A stretch of DNA of 64,000 nucleotides. Source: Clostridia bacterium. GTDB taxonomy: Bacteria; Bacillota; Clostridia; Saccharofermentanales; Saccharofermentanaceae. The notes below the pieces were generated by a model. It searched no databases and was not told the DNA's origin. It saw only the letters and a program-made list of their open reading frames with translations. Below, piece after piece: positions 17,713 to 28,306 of the stretch. Position numbers and translations under genes: made by a program. Within the stretch, counting starts at the first letter, position 1, and every line of letters starts with the position of its first letter. The stretch is taken from positions 86,417 to 150,416 of the forward strand of contig JAEEWG010000005.1 in NCBI GenBank assembly GCA_016287245.1. Direction: 5' to 3'.

Positions 17713-18603
17713 CTAGATATGGAACCTGAGGATATGGATCTCGGGGCGGGCCATAAAGCGGATCGGGAGAAAGCCGTTCCCGGCGCCTTTGCTGATAAAA
17801 CCCTTATAGCCGCAGAAACTGTATTCTCCGCCTAAGATGCCTTCTTCGCGGGCGATGCGGTCCTTTCGGAAGAAAATGAATTCGAGATTTCCGGGAAGGT
17901 GGACCTGGCCGCCGTGAAGGTGTCCGGAGAGAACGTAATCCATAGGCGCACTTTCTTTTTTCTCCGAAGAGAGATCCGGAAGGGAATAGATGAAATCCGG
18001 ATTATGTACTAAAACGAGACGGAAGCCGTCAAATCCACTGAATTCTTTCGGGATCGTTCCCCAGGGGCGCTGGCCCCGCTCACTGTCGGAGATGCCGCAG
18101 ACGGCCATTTTCGCGCCGGAAAGAGGGATCTCGCGCCAGCCGTCGCTTAAAAGGATGACGCCCATCTGATCGTAGTCTTTCTTTTCCAGCTGCCAGTCGT
18201 GGTTGCCGTGGACGGCGATCAGATCGATATTCTTCTGCTTTAGGAGGAAAGAGACCTCAGTAAGCATTTTTTTGTCCACGTGATGGACGTTCTTCTTATG
18301 TACACAGTCACCGCCGAAAAGGACGATGTCGCAGTTTTCCTGAAGGAAGTGCTCTGCGATCCATTTCGGAGACTTCAGGCATCCGAAGCCATGGGTGTCG
18401 GAAAAGAACCCGACCGTCACGGTGACCGATTCTTTTCGCGCGGAATCTAAAGGATATATATCGCGGCGGTCGACTTTGACACGGGCCGCGCAGATGACCA
18501 TAAAAAGGAAAAACAGGATCCCTAAAGCTACAACTGCCAGAAGGATATGGCATAAAGAAACGGACAGCGAGAAGGTCGTGACCGAGGAAAGAAGGTAATG
18601 CAT
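17713..18603 (-). CDS. membrane-anchored metallophosphoesterase (YkuE/YaeI-like)
   Basis: Calcineurin-like phosphoesterase of 296 residues with an N-terminal membrane helix (~15-40). All metal-binding motifs are visible in order: SDTHG (D-x-H), GGDC (GDxx), GNHDW (GNHD) and GHLHGGQV (GHxH). YkuE and YaeI, its best-known relatives, hydrolyse phosphodiester bonds and have been linked to cell-surface or lipid substrates; the exact substrate here is open. The C-terminal GVL-GxY-type region with FISKGAGNGFLPIRF is typical of this subgroup. The gene is solitary, divergent from ydbC. Confidence 0.9.
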   Translation of the reverse strand: MHYLLSSVTTFSLSVSLCHILLAVVALGILFFLFMVICAARVKVDRRDIYPLDSARKESVTVTVGFFSDTHGFGCLKSPKWIAEHFLQENCDIVLFGGDCVHKKNVHHVDKKMLTEVSFLLKQKNIDLIAVHGNHDWQLEKKDYDQMGVILLSDGWREIPLSGAKMAVCGISDSERGQRPWGTIPKEFSGFDGFRLVLVHNPDFIYSLPDLSSEKKESAPMDYVLSGHLHGGQVHLPGNLEFIFFRKDRIAREEGILGGEYSFCGYKGFISKGAGNGFLPIRFMARPEIHILRFHI

Positions 18604-18761
18604 AAACGGCAGTTTCGTTTTCCTTTCAAACAGAATTGCTTTTTAGTGTATATATAATAGCATATATGTTATAATCATGTGGAATTGTTTAGAATAGGTT
18701 CGCGCGAAGGAAAGCGGGATGGCCGTTTTTCGGGTCCGCGTGAAAGGAAGGAAGTAAAGAT

Positions 18762-18998
18762 ATGCCGGAAATCAAATCTGAAGTCGTAAAAGAGATCGGT
18801 ATTCTCTCAACAAGCAAATCCAACTGGAACCGCGAGGTCAACATCATCCGCTGGAACGATGGCAAGCCGAAGCTCGATATCCGTGACTGGGCTCCGGAGC
18901 ATGAGCGCGCTGGTAAGGGCATCACCCTCACAGCAGAGGAAGTTGCAGTTCTTAAGGAACTTCTGGCGGACTACGATCCGTACGAGTTTGAAGAGTAA
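18762..18998 (+). CDS. YdbC/PC4-family single-stranded nucleic-acid-binding protein
   Basis: 78 residues matching the YdbC family (bacterial PC4-like fold that binds ssDNA as a dimer): VVKEIGILSTSKSNWNREVN, then IIRWNDGKPKLDIRDWAPEH and KGITLTAEEVAVLKELL. The aromatic and basic positions of the binding surface (Trp, Arg, Lys in the beta-sheet) are there. Start at ATG 18762 behind GGAAGGAAG. The upstream 158 bases are AT-rich with a TATAAT near 18670 that may be its -10 element, although no good -35 is seen. The family is thought to act in transcription or DNA repair. Confidence 0.88.
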   Translation: MPEIKSEVVKEIGILSTSKSNWNREVNIIRWNDGKPKLDIRDWAPEHERAGKGITLTAEEVAVLKELLADYDPYEFEE

Positions 18999-19030
18999 TA
19001 CTATATAAATTTCTGAAGGGCGGAAGAGAC

Positions 19031-19672
19031 GTGCGAAGTGATATCCGTGCACTGATCGTTTCCATATTGTTGTTTCTTCTTTGGGGAACGGTCATCACAT
19101 ATCCGTTCCGCATCGTTTCAGATATTACATGTCAGGCTACAGAAGCAGTTGTAGGTAAGATCCCCTTACCTGCAATTGCTTTTGCTGTTTTGGTGCTTCT
19201 GATCATCATGGGGATCACCTGTGTGCTGTTGTTTCTGGGGAAAATGGAAGTCAGCGATCACATTGCTCTTGTTTTATCGATCACCGGTACCATCGTCTAT
19301 ACGGTAAGGATCTTCACGACCCGCTCTTTTTCTGTGGCGGCGGTTGCTATGGCGATCCTTCTTGCGGGTACGATCCTGCTCGTAATTATGCGAAAGACGG
19401 AGTGGACGAGATATATTGCTGATGCCTTTATCATGGCCCTTCCGGTAAGAATGTGCTATGAATGCATCATGAATCCGCTTTATCGTCTTTTGAAAACAGA
19501 CCTTTATCTGCTCTCACCCTTTATCACGGTCCCGCAGACCAGTATATTTTCGAAGGTCGGCAACCTTCTCGGAGTCAACCTTCTGCTGTGGAGCGGTTCC
19601 TTTTTTATCGTATCCATCCTTCCGGTCATCTACCTTTCCGGAGGAAGAAAAGAAGGCAAGATTCGCCGATAG
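19031..19672 (+). CDS. polytopic membrane protein, unknown
   Basis: 213 residues with about six hydrophobic segments and a basic C-terminus (GGRKEGKIRR). No catalytic or family motif is recognised. The start is probably GTG 19031 (GGAAGAG just upstream). It sits 32 bp behind ydbC and 15 bp before ligA, so it is likely cotranscribed with both. The hydrophobic pattern is regular and the frame is intact, which makes it a real gene. Function cannot be inferred. Confidence 0.7.
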   Translation: MRSDIRALIVSILLFLLWGTVITYPFRIVSDITCQATEAVVGKIPLPAIAFAVLVLLIIMGITCVLLFLGKMEVSDHIALVLSITGTIVYTVRIFTTRSFSVAAVAMAILLAGTILLVIMRKTEWTRYIADAFIMALPVRMCYECIMNPLYRLLKTDLYLLSPFITVPQTSIFSKVGNLLGVNLLLWSGSFFIVSILPVIYLSGGRKEGKIRR

Positions 19673-19675
19673 TGA

Positions 19676-22275
<2,600 letters not shown>

Positions 22276-22289
22276 GACAGGATGGACGT

Positions 22290-22700
22290 ATGAGTTATTA
22301 CTGGGCCAATTTAGGTTTACATCTTCTGATCAGCCTTCTTCTGCTGATCCTTTTGCTGTGGGCTGTAAAGAACAACCAGAAGAACCGCTGGAAAAGAGGC
22401 TTTCTGTTCCTTCTTCCTCCTGTGCTTTCGATCATACTTTTAATCCAGCTGGCGCTCTTTTCCATCCCCAGAGTCCTGGATTCGACGACAGTACTTCGCT
22501 CTGCATATAAGATGGAGAGCGGGAAGATCGAGCGGATCAGCAGCCTTAAGGACCGTGTGGTCGTTGACGGAAAGAACTACTATGTCAATCCATTCTCTTT
22601 TGACCTGAAAAAAGGCGATCAGGTGATCATCCGCTATACACCTTACGCGCACTATGCGTATTCCATGGAACTCGACGAGACGGAAACGCCGGAGAATTAA
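22290..22700 (+). CDS. membrane protein with C-terminal beta domain, unknown
   Basis: 136 residues from ATG 22290 (AGGATGG upstream). Two membrane helices at about 7-24 and 36-58 are followed by a ~75-residue soluble part rich in beta-strand pattern (ERISSLKDRVVVDGKNYYVNPFSF, KKGDQVIIRYTPYAHYAYS), reminiscent of small OB- or SH3-like extracytoplasmic domains. No family assignment. It lies 14 bp behind the cyclo-ligase gene, so it probably belongs to the same operon. Confidence 0.65.
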   Translation: MSYYWANLGLHLLISLLLLILLLWAVKNNQKNRWKRGFLFLLPPVLSIILLIQLALFSIPRVLDSTTVLRSAYKMESGKIERISSLKDRVVVDGKNYYVNPFSFDLKKGDQVIIRYTPYAHYAYSMELDETETPEN

Positions 22701-22791
22701 TTCCACAATTTACAAAATCGCGCTTATATCATATTGCGGGCCGGATTTTTCCCATGTTTAACTAGAAGAAAACGAAGGGAGATCCGGGAAA

Positions 22792-23406
22792 ATGGCATAT
22801 GGTACGAAAACAGTAGAAGAACGGCTGGCGATCCAAAGAAGAAAGAATAATGAATACGGGATCTATATCGCCTGCGATGACAGATCGATCCTGAAATGCG
22901 TCAATGCGATGCTCCTAAACAGCGGGATCGTGGGCCTTGCGGACACGGAAGGGAAGATGCATTACCTGATCGATGGAAGGCGCGGAGGCAACTATGTCAT
23001 GGATCGCGTGAAGGAAAAAGTCATGACCCTTCGGGAGAGCCCTACCGGGAAGACAACTGATGTGGAAGATGCCTATGTGGAGCATGCGATCAGTTCCGTG
23101 ATCGGAAAGTACGGGTTTTCCGAATCGCTTACGGGAACGCAGATTCTCCGAAAACTTCTGTTCCATCTTTATAAAGATCCGGGACTCTTGCGATCTGCGG
23201 CCAAAAGGCTCTATCCGCTGGTGGCCCCCGAGTTTCCCATGACTCCTTCTCAAGTGGAGAGGAATCTTCGGTATGCGATCAAGAAGAGTAGTAAGCTCAA
23301 AGAGGAGACAAAGGTGACCTTCGTCTTAAGAAAACTCCTTGATCAGACGATGGAAGAAGTGCTGCGGCAGTACGGGCGCCCGCATTCCACGATGAGAAGG
23401 TACTGA
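22792..23406 (+). CDS. Spo0A C-terminal-domain-like DNA-binding protein with degenerate N-terminal domain
   Basis: 204 residues. Residues ~95-165 match the DNA-binding effector domain of Spo0A: GFSESLTGTQILRKLLFHLY, LYPLVAPEFPMTPSQVERNLRYAI. This includes the recognition-helix pattern T-P-S-x-V-E-R-x-(I/L)-R. The first ~80 residues (YGIYIACDDRSILKCVNAML...) are much shorter than a normal receiver. I see no phosphoacceptor Asp in a VxxDxxMP context and no switch Lys, so it is unlikely to be a phosphorelay output. It may bind 0A-like boxes constitutively or through another signal. Start at ATG 22792 behind GGGAGA. A separate real Spo0A may exist elsewhere. Confidence 0.75.
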   Translation: MAYGTKTVEERLAIQRRKNNEYGIYIACDDRSILKCVNAMLLNSGIVGLADTEGKMHYLIDGRRGGNYVMDRVKEKVMTLRESPTGKTTDVEDAYVEHAISSVIGKYGFSESLTGTQILRKLLFHLYKDPGLLRSAAKRLYPLVAPEFPMTPSQVERNLRYAIKKSSKLKEETKVTFVLRKLLDQTMEEVLRQYGRPHSTMRRY

Positions 23407-23410
23407 GGAC

Positions 23411-23443
23411 AAAAAAAGAGCTGCCTCATAAGAGACAGCTCTT
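23411..23443 (-). terminator. terminator of hup
   Basis: AAGAGCTG (23416-23423) and CAGCTCTT (23436-23443) pair with three further inner bp. On the minus strand the stem is followed by seven T. It lies between the two convergent genes and may also slow transcripts from the plus strand. Confidence 0.8.
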
Positions 23444-23464
23444 CATAATTGACCAAAACAAAAA

Positions 23465-23749
23465 TTACTTCTTGTTGACCTTGTCCTTCAGACCCTTACC
23501 AGCCTTGAAAACAGGAGCCTTGGAAGCAGGAATGCTGATAACTTCCTTTGTGCTCGGGTTTCTGCCCTTGCGAGCTGCACGCTTCTTTGTCTCGAATGTA
23601 CCGAAGCCAACGAGAACGACTTTCTCCGGCTTCTTAGCAGCGAGAGCGTCACCGATAGCATCGAGAGTAGCGTTGATAGCTGCCTCAGCCTGCTTCTTAG
23701 TCATGTTTGTCTTCTTTGCAACTGCATCAATAAGTTCTGATTTATTCAT
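23465..23749 (-). CDS. hup: HU family DNA-binding protein
   Basis: Nucleoid protein that bends and compacts DNA as a dimer. 94 residues from the second ATG (23749), which lies 8 bases behind GGAGG; the ATG two codons earlier is too close to the site. Sequence landmarks: MNKSELIDAVAKKTNMTKKQAE, VVLVGFGTFETKKRAARKGRNP (the DNA-binding arm with the proline at its tip), and the C-terminal IPASKAPVFKAGKGLKD. It has its own strong promoter and terminator. Confidence 0.97.
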   Translation of the reverse strand: MNKSELIDAVAKKTNMTKKQAEAAINATLDAIGDALAAKKPEKVVLVGFGTFETKKRAARKGRNPSTKEVISIPASKAPVFKAGKGLKDKVNKK

Positions 23750-23784
23750 TTTCATTGCCTCCTTCAGGGCTTTATTTCAAAGTT

Positions 23785-23813
23785 ATTATGTACGTCAAAT
23801 CGCCTATTGTCAA
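23785..23813 (-). promoter_or_regulatory. promoter for hup
   Basis: On the minus strand: TTGACA (23813-23808), a 17-base spacer, CATAAT (23790-23785). Both hexamers are identical to those of the rpmF promoter. Confidence 0.75.
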
Positions 23814-23890
23814 GGGTTTTTTCCACTTTTTCATCAAAAATGGGAGAAAGCATATTATTTTATTTTGTCAAGACTGTTTTCTATTTTTCT

Positions 23891-25228
23891 TTACAATTCC
23901 ATGTCTTCGAAAGCCTTTAAACCTTTAACCGGTTCAGATCGATTATCACCGTGCTTAACGAACAGCATCGTGACAAAACTCAAAAACGCAAATAATGCCG
24001 CGTACGGGAAGAGGATCTTATAGCTGATATGCTTAAGCAAAGTGCCGGCAAGTACTGGAGTTACAACCTGTGCGCTCATAGAAGCAGTGTAGTAATACCC
24101 GGTGAATTTGCCCGTATCCGCACCGCTGCACATCTCCACACACATCGGAAGAGAATTGACGTTAATTAAAGCCCAGGAGGCACCTACGATGAAAAAGTCA
24201 ATATACATCGTAAACAGAGCGCTTTCGTGTCCTCCGGTGGTGACGAAAAAGGCGACAACGAAGCATAGGCTGAAGGTAAGTGTTCCGATAAGGATCGTCT
24301 TCTTTCTTCCGATCTTCGAGGCGATGATGCCGGCCGGGATAAAGAAGATGATCGCGCCGACGTTCGTGACCAGAAAACAGGTCGATGCAAAGCCCAGATT
24401 CTTATTCATCAGATTCGCGCAATAGGTCGTAAACCAGGTGGTCAGGGCGTTATAGGCGAAGTACCAGAGAGCGACAGAGGAAAGAAGGAAGAGCATGGAT
24501 GCACGAACGGCCTTCGGAAGGCGGGCTTTATTACCTTCGCCCTTTTCCGTAAGATCCCATTCCGGATGCTCCTTTTCGATGAGCTCATTCTCCTTCGACC
24601 ATTTCGGTTCTTTTACCGTAAGAAGCATGATGCCGATGGCTAGGAACATCAAAGCCGAGATAAAGATGAAAAGAGGCTGGTAATTGACGTGGGAAAGATC
24701 TTTGGTCTTGCTTTCCGGATACATAAGTGCCGAGAAGATCAGGTAGATGATGCCGCCGAGGGCGCCCATCAGGTTGATGATCGCATTTCCCTGTGATCTT
24801 AAGGGCTTCGGTGTGATATCTGGCATGAGTGCGACCGACGGGGAGCGGAAGACAGACATGGCGATGAGGAGAAGTCCCAGTGCGATGGTAAAGGAAACGA
24901 ATTTAAAGTCACTGGCTGATCTGGCATAGCTGTTATCGAGGATAGGCAGAATATTTGTAAGAATTATGGCCACTCCGGTGCCGAAAAGGATATACGGCAT
25001 TCTTTTGCCGATCCGTGTCCCGGTCCTGTCGGAAAGCTTTCCGAAGAAGGGGAGAAGAAACAGTGCAAGGATATTGTCTGAAGCCATAATGGCACCGGTG
25101 ATGCTCTCGTTCAGGTTGAACGTGTTACTAAGGATAAGGGGCAGGACATTGTCGTACATCTGCCAGAAAGCGGTAATGGCGAGAAACGCCAGACCCGAAA
25201 GAAAAGTGCGTTTATAATTGAGCCTCAT
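23891..25228 (-). CDS. MFS transporter, SLC45-like sugar transporter type
   Basis: 445 residues with about 12 membrane helices. The first cytoplasmic loop carries GKLSDRTGTRIGKRMPY, the MFS A-motif variant seen in SLC45-like and GPH-type sugar transporters. A second such loop (ASKIGRKKTIL) begins the C-half. A charged central loop (KEPKWSKENELIEKEHPEWDLTEKG) separates the halves. The substrate is probably a sugar or other small polar solute, but it is not determinable. The gene is monocistronic, between hup and the divergent DUF1858 gene. Start at ATG 25228 behind GGGGAGG. Confidence 0.88.
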   Translation of the reverse strand: MRLNYKRTFLSGLAFLAITAFWQMYDNVLPLILSNTFNLNESITGAIMASDNILALFLLPFFGKLSDRTGTRIGKRMPYILFGTGVAIILTNILPILDNSYARSASDFKFVSFTIALGLLLIAMSVFRSPSVALMPDITPKPLRSQGNAIINLMGALGGIIYLIFSALMYPESKTKDLSHVNYQPLFIFISALMFLAIGIMLLTVKEPKWSKENELIEKEHPEWDLTEKGEGNKARLPKAVRASMLFLLSSVALWYFAYNALTTWFTTYCANLMNKNLGFASTCFLVTNVGAIIFFIPAGIIASKIGRKKTILIGTLTFSLCFVVAFFVTTGGHESALFTMYIDFFIVGASWALINVNSLPMCVEMCSGADTGKFTGYYYTASMSAQVVTPVLAGTLLKHISYKILFPYAALFAFLSFVTMLFVKHGDNRSEPVKGLKAFEDMEL

Positions 25229-25366
25229 GATTTCCTCCCCTAAGATAGATCATACTATCACTATAACATGAAACAATACTCAAAAAAACGAAATTGCATT
25301 CTTGGGCAACTCGTGATAAGGTTACATATGTATTTAAATATTTGTATTTTTCAGGAGGAAAAAGAA

Positions 25367-25570
25367 ATGGCTATTTCAAAAGATATGATCATTGCAGAAG
25401 TTCTCAACGAGCATCAGGAGCTGGTTCCGGTATTCATGAACAGCGGCCTTCACTGCCTCGGCTGCGCGATGGCTCACGGTGAGTCCATCGAGGAAGCCTG
25501 CGCTGTACACGGTCTGGACTGTGACGCTCTGGTAACGGCACTCAACACTGCTCTCGGTGAGAATGCCTGA
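25367..25570 (+). CDS. DUF1858-domain protein
   Basis: 67 residues from ATG 25367 behind AGGAGG. The DUF1858 domain is complete: ISKDMIIAEVLNEHQELVPVFMNSGLHCLGCAMAHGESIEEAC, with the conserved CLGC pair. Such proteins occur alone or fused to hybrid-cluster or NO-repair (ScdA/RIC-like) proteins in anaerobes, and the Cys pair is suspected to take part in redox or iron-sulfur chemistry. It has its own terminator and no operon partner. Confidence 0.9.
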   Translation: MAISKDMIIAEVLNEHQELVPVFMNSGLHCLGCAMAHGESIEEACAVHGLDCDALVTALNTALGENA

Positions 25571-25602
25571 TCCCTGATCTTTATTTCAAAGCAAAAAGAA
25601 AA

Positions 25603-25638
25603 GAGGGTGTCTCAAAACAATGAGGCACCCTCATTTTA
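25603..25638. terminator. bidirectional terminator
   Basis: GAGGGTGTCTCA (25603-25614) pairs over 12 bases (one G-T) with TGAGGCACCCTC (25621-25632). On the plus strand ATTTTAT follows, and on the minus strand TTTTCTTTTT follows, so it serves both the DUF1858 gene and the secreted repeat protein gene. Confidence 0.85.
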
Positions 25639-25660
25639 TCGTATTGTCCGAGTCGGAGGG

Positions 25661-28207
25661 TCATTGTTTCGGACGTCCGTACGTGTAAGTTCCGGCGAGG
25701 CCTGCGACCATCTTGCCGTTACTGTCCTTATAGTAGGCGAATACCCAGTAGAAGTTATAATCTGTCGAGATCGCCTTCGTATCTTTATACTGCGTGCCGC
25801 CTGAAGTCATACCGATATAACCGTATTCGCCGGAAGCACCGCGCTTTCCGTAGATCAGATAGCCTTCCGCACCTTCGACTGCTGTCCAGGTGAGAGAAAC
25901 GGCTCCCGTGAGGGAAGATGCTTTCAGATCTTTTACGGCCGGAAGCGGACTTGCTTTCGCATAGACATACTTGGCGCAGACGCCGGGGTTCATCTTGCCG
26001 GTGCTGTCCGTGATGTACGGGAAGACCCAGTAGAAGTTCCAGTCGGAACCGAATGCCTTGGTATCGGTAAAGGTCGTGCCCTGTTTCGTCATGCCGATAT
26101 AGCCGTATTTACCATCAGAACCATGGATGCCGTAGATAAGATATCCGTCGACACCATCCGTCTCGTTCCAGGTAAGCTTCACACGGTTCTTGCCATCTCC
26201 CGATGCCTTAAGACCTAAGGTCTCCGGGGCAGAGGCAAGCATGATTTTCTCTAAAACGACATGTACATGTCCATCCGGGAAAGCTTCGATGCTCTCGACA
26301 CTGCCGCCCTGAATACTGATGCTGAGGTCTTTGGAGAAGACGTATCCATCCTTCGGAGTCATGTCAAATTCGGCACGGTAGTACTTGCCGGGAAGGAAAT
26401 CCGTCGGGACTACCTTTTCCGTACTGTTGGAGTCCTCAAACCAGTATCTGTGGCTGACTGTATATTTCGCGCCGCGCTCCGGAGTAATACCGGCAAGGAC
26501 AAATCCGGCATCATCGCCTTCTGTCAGGAGCGTCGTCTGCCCGAGCTCCGGTCGGAAAAGAGTAAGCTCAGCGTTTTTGATGAGCGTTCTTGAGTCTTTT
26601 TTAAAGATAGCATCTACGACCATATCATAGGTCCGATCCCACATGGTGAATGTCAGAGTGTCCTTGATATCCTCACCACCCTGTAAACCATCGCCGACTT
26701 GGCAGCTGTAAAGATAGAAGCCGTCATCCGGAATGACCGTCAGTTTGATCGTATCTCCGGGCATGGCCTTCATCTTGCTGGCGGTTACTATGCCGCCTCT
26801 GATCGGATTTCCATCTTCATCGGTGAGGGAAGTGCCGCTATCGTTTTGTGCCCAGTAGTTCACGATGATCGAACGCGGATCGTTCGGTCCGATCTCCTTA
26901 TAGATCGCATGTACCTCGGTCTCGCTGTCGCCCATGGTGAACGAAAGAGGAGACTTTGTAAGATCAAGATCATACTCGGAAGAACTGTCTTTGACGGTGA
27001 TCCTCTGGATCATGCATGCGACTCCGGGGTAAACTTTCAGCGTAACGGTATCTCCTTCTTTCGCATATGATTTATCCGGCGTGCAGGTTCCATACTGATG
27101 GTCAGCGAGCTTCGTCATGTCCACGTTGTAAGTCGTGCACTTTGTAGTGATCTTGTGCTTCCCGTTTGTCGGGATCGTCGTGTTCTTGGTGCGGACATAT
27201 GCTCTATTCATGTCATCGGTGAAGTATAGCTGCACCTCGGCACCGGAAATAGAGATCTTCGTGTCATTTGTAAATTTGTATCCGTTTTTCGGGTAGAGGG
27301 TGATATCGACAAAATACAGGTCGTTTTCGACAAATTCGATGGCTCCGACCCCGTAGTTTGGTGTGACATTTTCTGTCCCGCCGATCTTCCATGTGGCTGC
27401 GGACAAGAAATACTCCTCGTTTTCTTCTATGGTAACATCCGCGATCGCACCGTATTCGTCGTAGTTTTCGGCCTTCCCGGTCTCAGGGAGGGTCAGCGCC
27501 AGAGATGCGCTAGGGATCTCTGTCCGGTTATCTACTTTAAAATACACGTCCACGACCATAGCAGAAGGGGAATCCCATACCTGGAACGTTCTTACATCCG
27601 ATAAGTGGAAGTATGTCTGTCCGCCGTCGCCGACAGCAATGTCGGCCACATAGTAACCGGCATCCGGTTGAGTCCATACATAGACATACTCTCCCGGCAT
27701 GGCTGAAGTCCCGCAGGACAGAGTTGCCTGACCACCTTTAATGGTTTCCCCCTTGGAGTCGGTCAGGATATAGCCGTTGTCATCATAGGCCGCATAGTTG
27801 ATGTAAAGGATCCTCGGATCATTTGGGCCTCTTTGGCGCATTGTTACGATAAGTACGGTATCCGCCGCTCTTACGGTAAAAGAAGTGGCAGATAATGCCA
27901 GCTGCTGTTCGCCTTTTTTATCGGAGACACATAATCCATCGAGAATATATTGATCCCGATTTTCCAGATTCCTCATGTTAACCGTGTCTCCCTTTTTGGC
28001 AGAAGCCTTATCCAGAAACTGAAGGACTGCGTTCGTTTCCGTATAAGTGACCGTACTCTGCTCGGTGCCGTCCGAGTTTAAAAGCTTGAGCGTTACTGCC
28101 AGATCGATCTTACTGGCTGCATTTACGGTCTTGCCCTGCGAAAAGAACAGGATACCCGGAAGCATAAGAACAGAGAGAATAAAGCAAATAGCTCTTTTAA
28201 AATTCAT
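25661..28207 (-). CDS. large secreted repeat protein with C-terminal fibronectin-III-like pair
   Basis: 848 residues from ATG 28207 behind GGGAGG. Signal peptide of ~32 residues (cleavage probably after VNA). The mature part consists of two homologous ~300-residue modules. Each includes a GPNDPR(I/S)-x-(I/V)-NY-A segment with a GGQATLS/GGIVTAS strand and AMPG(E/D), and each has a parallel block ending in NGYKF.../DGYVFSKD...ISI.G. Two tandem ~90-residue FnIII-like repeats close it (YLIYG...YGYIGMT...NFYWVF..Y), with no LPxTG or other anchor. It is probably a released or loosely bound surface protein for adhesion or polymer binding. No enzyme motif was seen. Own promoter at 28252-28280. Confidence 0.8.
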   Translation of the reverse strand: MNFKRAICFILSVLMLPGILFFSQGKTVNAASKIDLAVTLKLLNSDGTEQSTVTYTETNAVLQFLDKASAKKGDTVNMRNLENRDQYILDGLCVSDKKGEQQLALSATSFTVRAADTVLIVTMRQRGPNDPRILYINYAAYDDNGYILTDSKGETIKGGQATLSCGTSAMPGEYVYVWTQPDAGYYVADIAVGDGGQTYFHLSDVRTFQVWDSPSAMVVDVYFKVDNRTEIPSASLALTLPETGKAENYDEYGAIADVTIEENEEYFLSAATWKIGGTENVTPNYGVGAIEFVENDLYFVDITLYPKNGYKFTNDTKISISGAEVQLYFTDDMNRAYVRTKNTTIPTNGKHKITTKCTTYNVDMTKLADHQYGTCTPDKSYAKEGDTVTLKVYPGVACMIQRITVKDSSSEYDLDLTKSPLSFTMGDSETEVHAIYKEIGPNDPRSIIVNYWAQNDSGTSLTDEDGNPIRGGIVTASKMKAMPGDTIKLTVIPDDGFYLYSCQVGDGLQGGEDIKDTLTFTMWDRTYDMVVDAIFKKDSRTLIKNAELTLFRPELGQTTLLTEGDDAGFVLAGITPERGAKYTVSHRYWFEDSNSTEKVVPTDFLPGKYYRAEFDMTPKDGYVFSKDLSISIQGGSVESIEAFPDGHVHVVLEKIMLASAPETLGLKASGDGKNRVKLTWNETDGVDGYLIYGIHGSDGKYGYIGMTKQGTTFTDTKAFGSDWNFYWVFPYITDSTGKMNPGVCAKYVYAKASPLPAVKDLKASSLTGAVSLTWTAVEGAEGYLIYGKRGASGEYGYIGMTSGGTQYKDTKAISTDYNFYWVFAYYKDSNGKMVAGLAGTYTYGRPKQ

Positions 28208-28251
28208 AACCAACCTCCCACTACTTTTGCTAAAAAAGCAAATTCCTCCCT

Positions 28252-28280
28252 ATTCTATATGATAGAGAGGAAATTATCAA
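28252..28280 (-). promoter_or_regulatory. promoter for secreted repeat protein gene
   Basis: Minus strand TTGATA (28280-28275), 17-base spacer, TAGAAT (28257-28252). A TTTGCT/AGCAAA mini-hairpin lies in the leader between two GGGAGG sequences, and only the second is used by the start at 28207. Confidence 0.55.
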
Positions 28281-28306
28281 TTATTTATGATAGAAGTAGT
28301 GGAATA

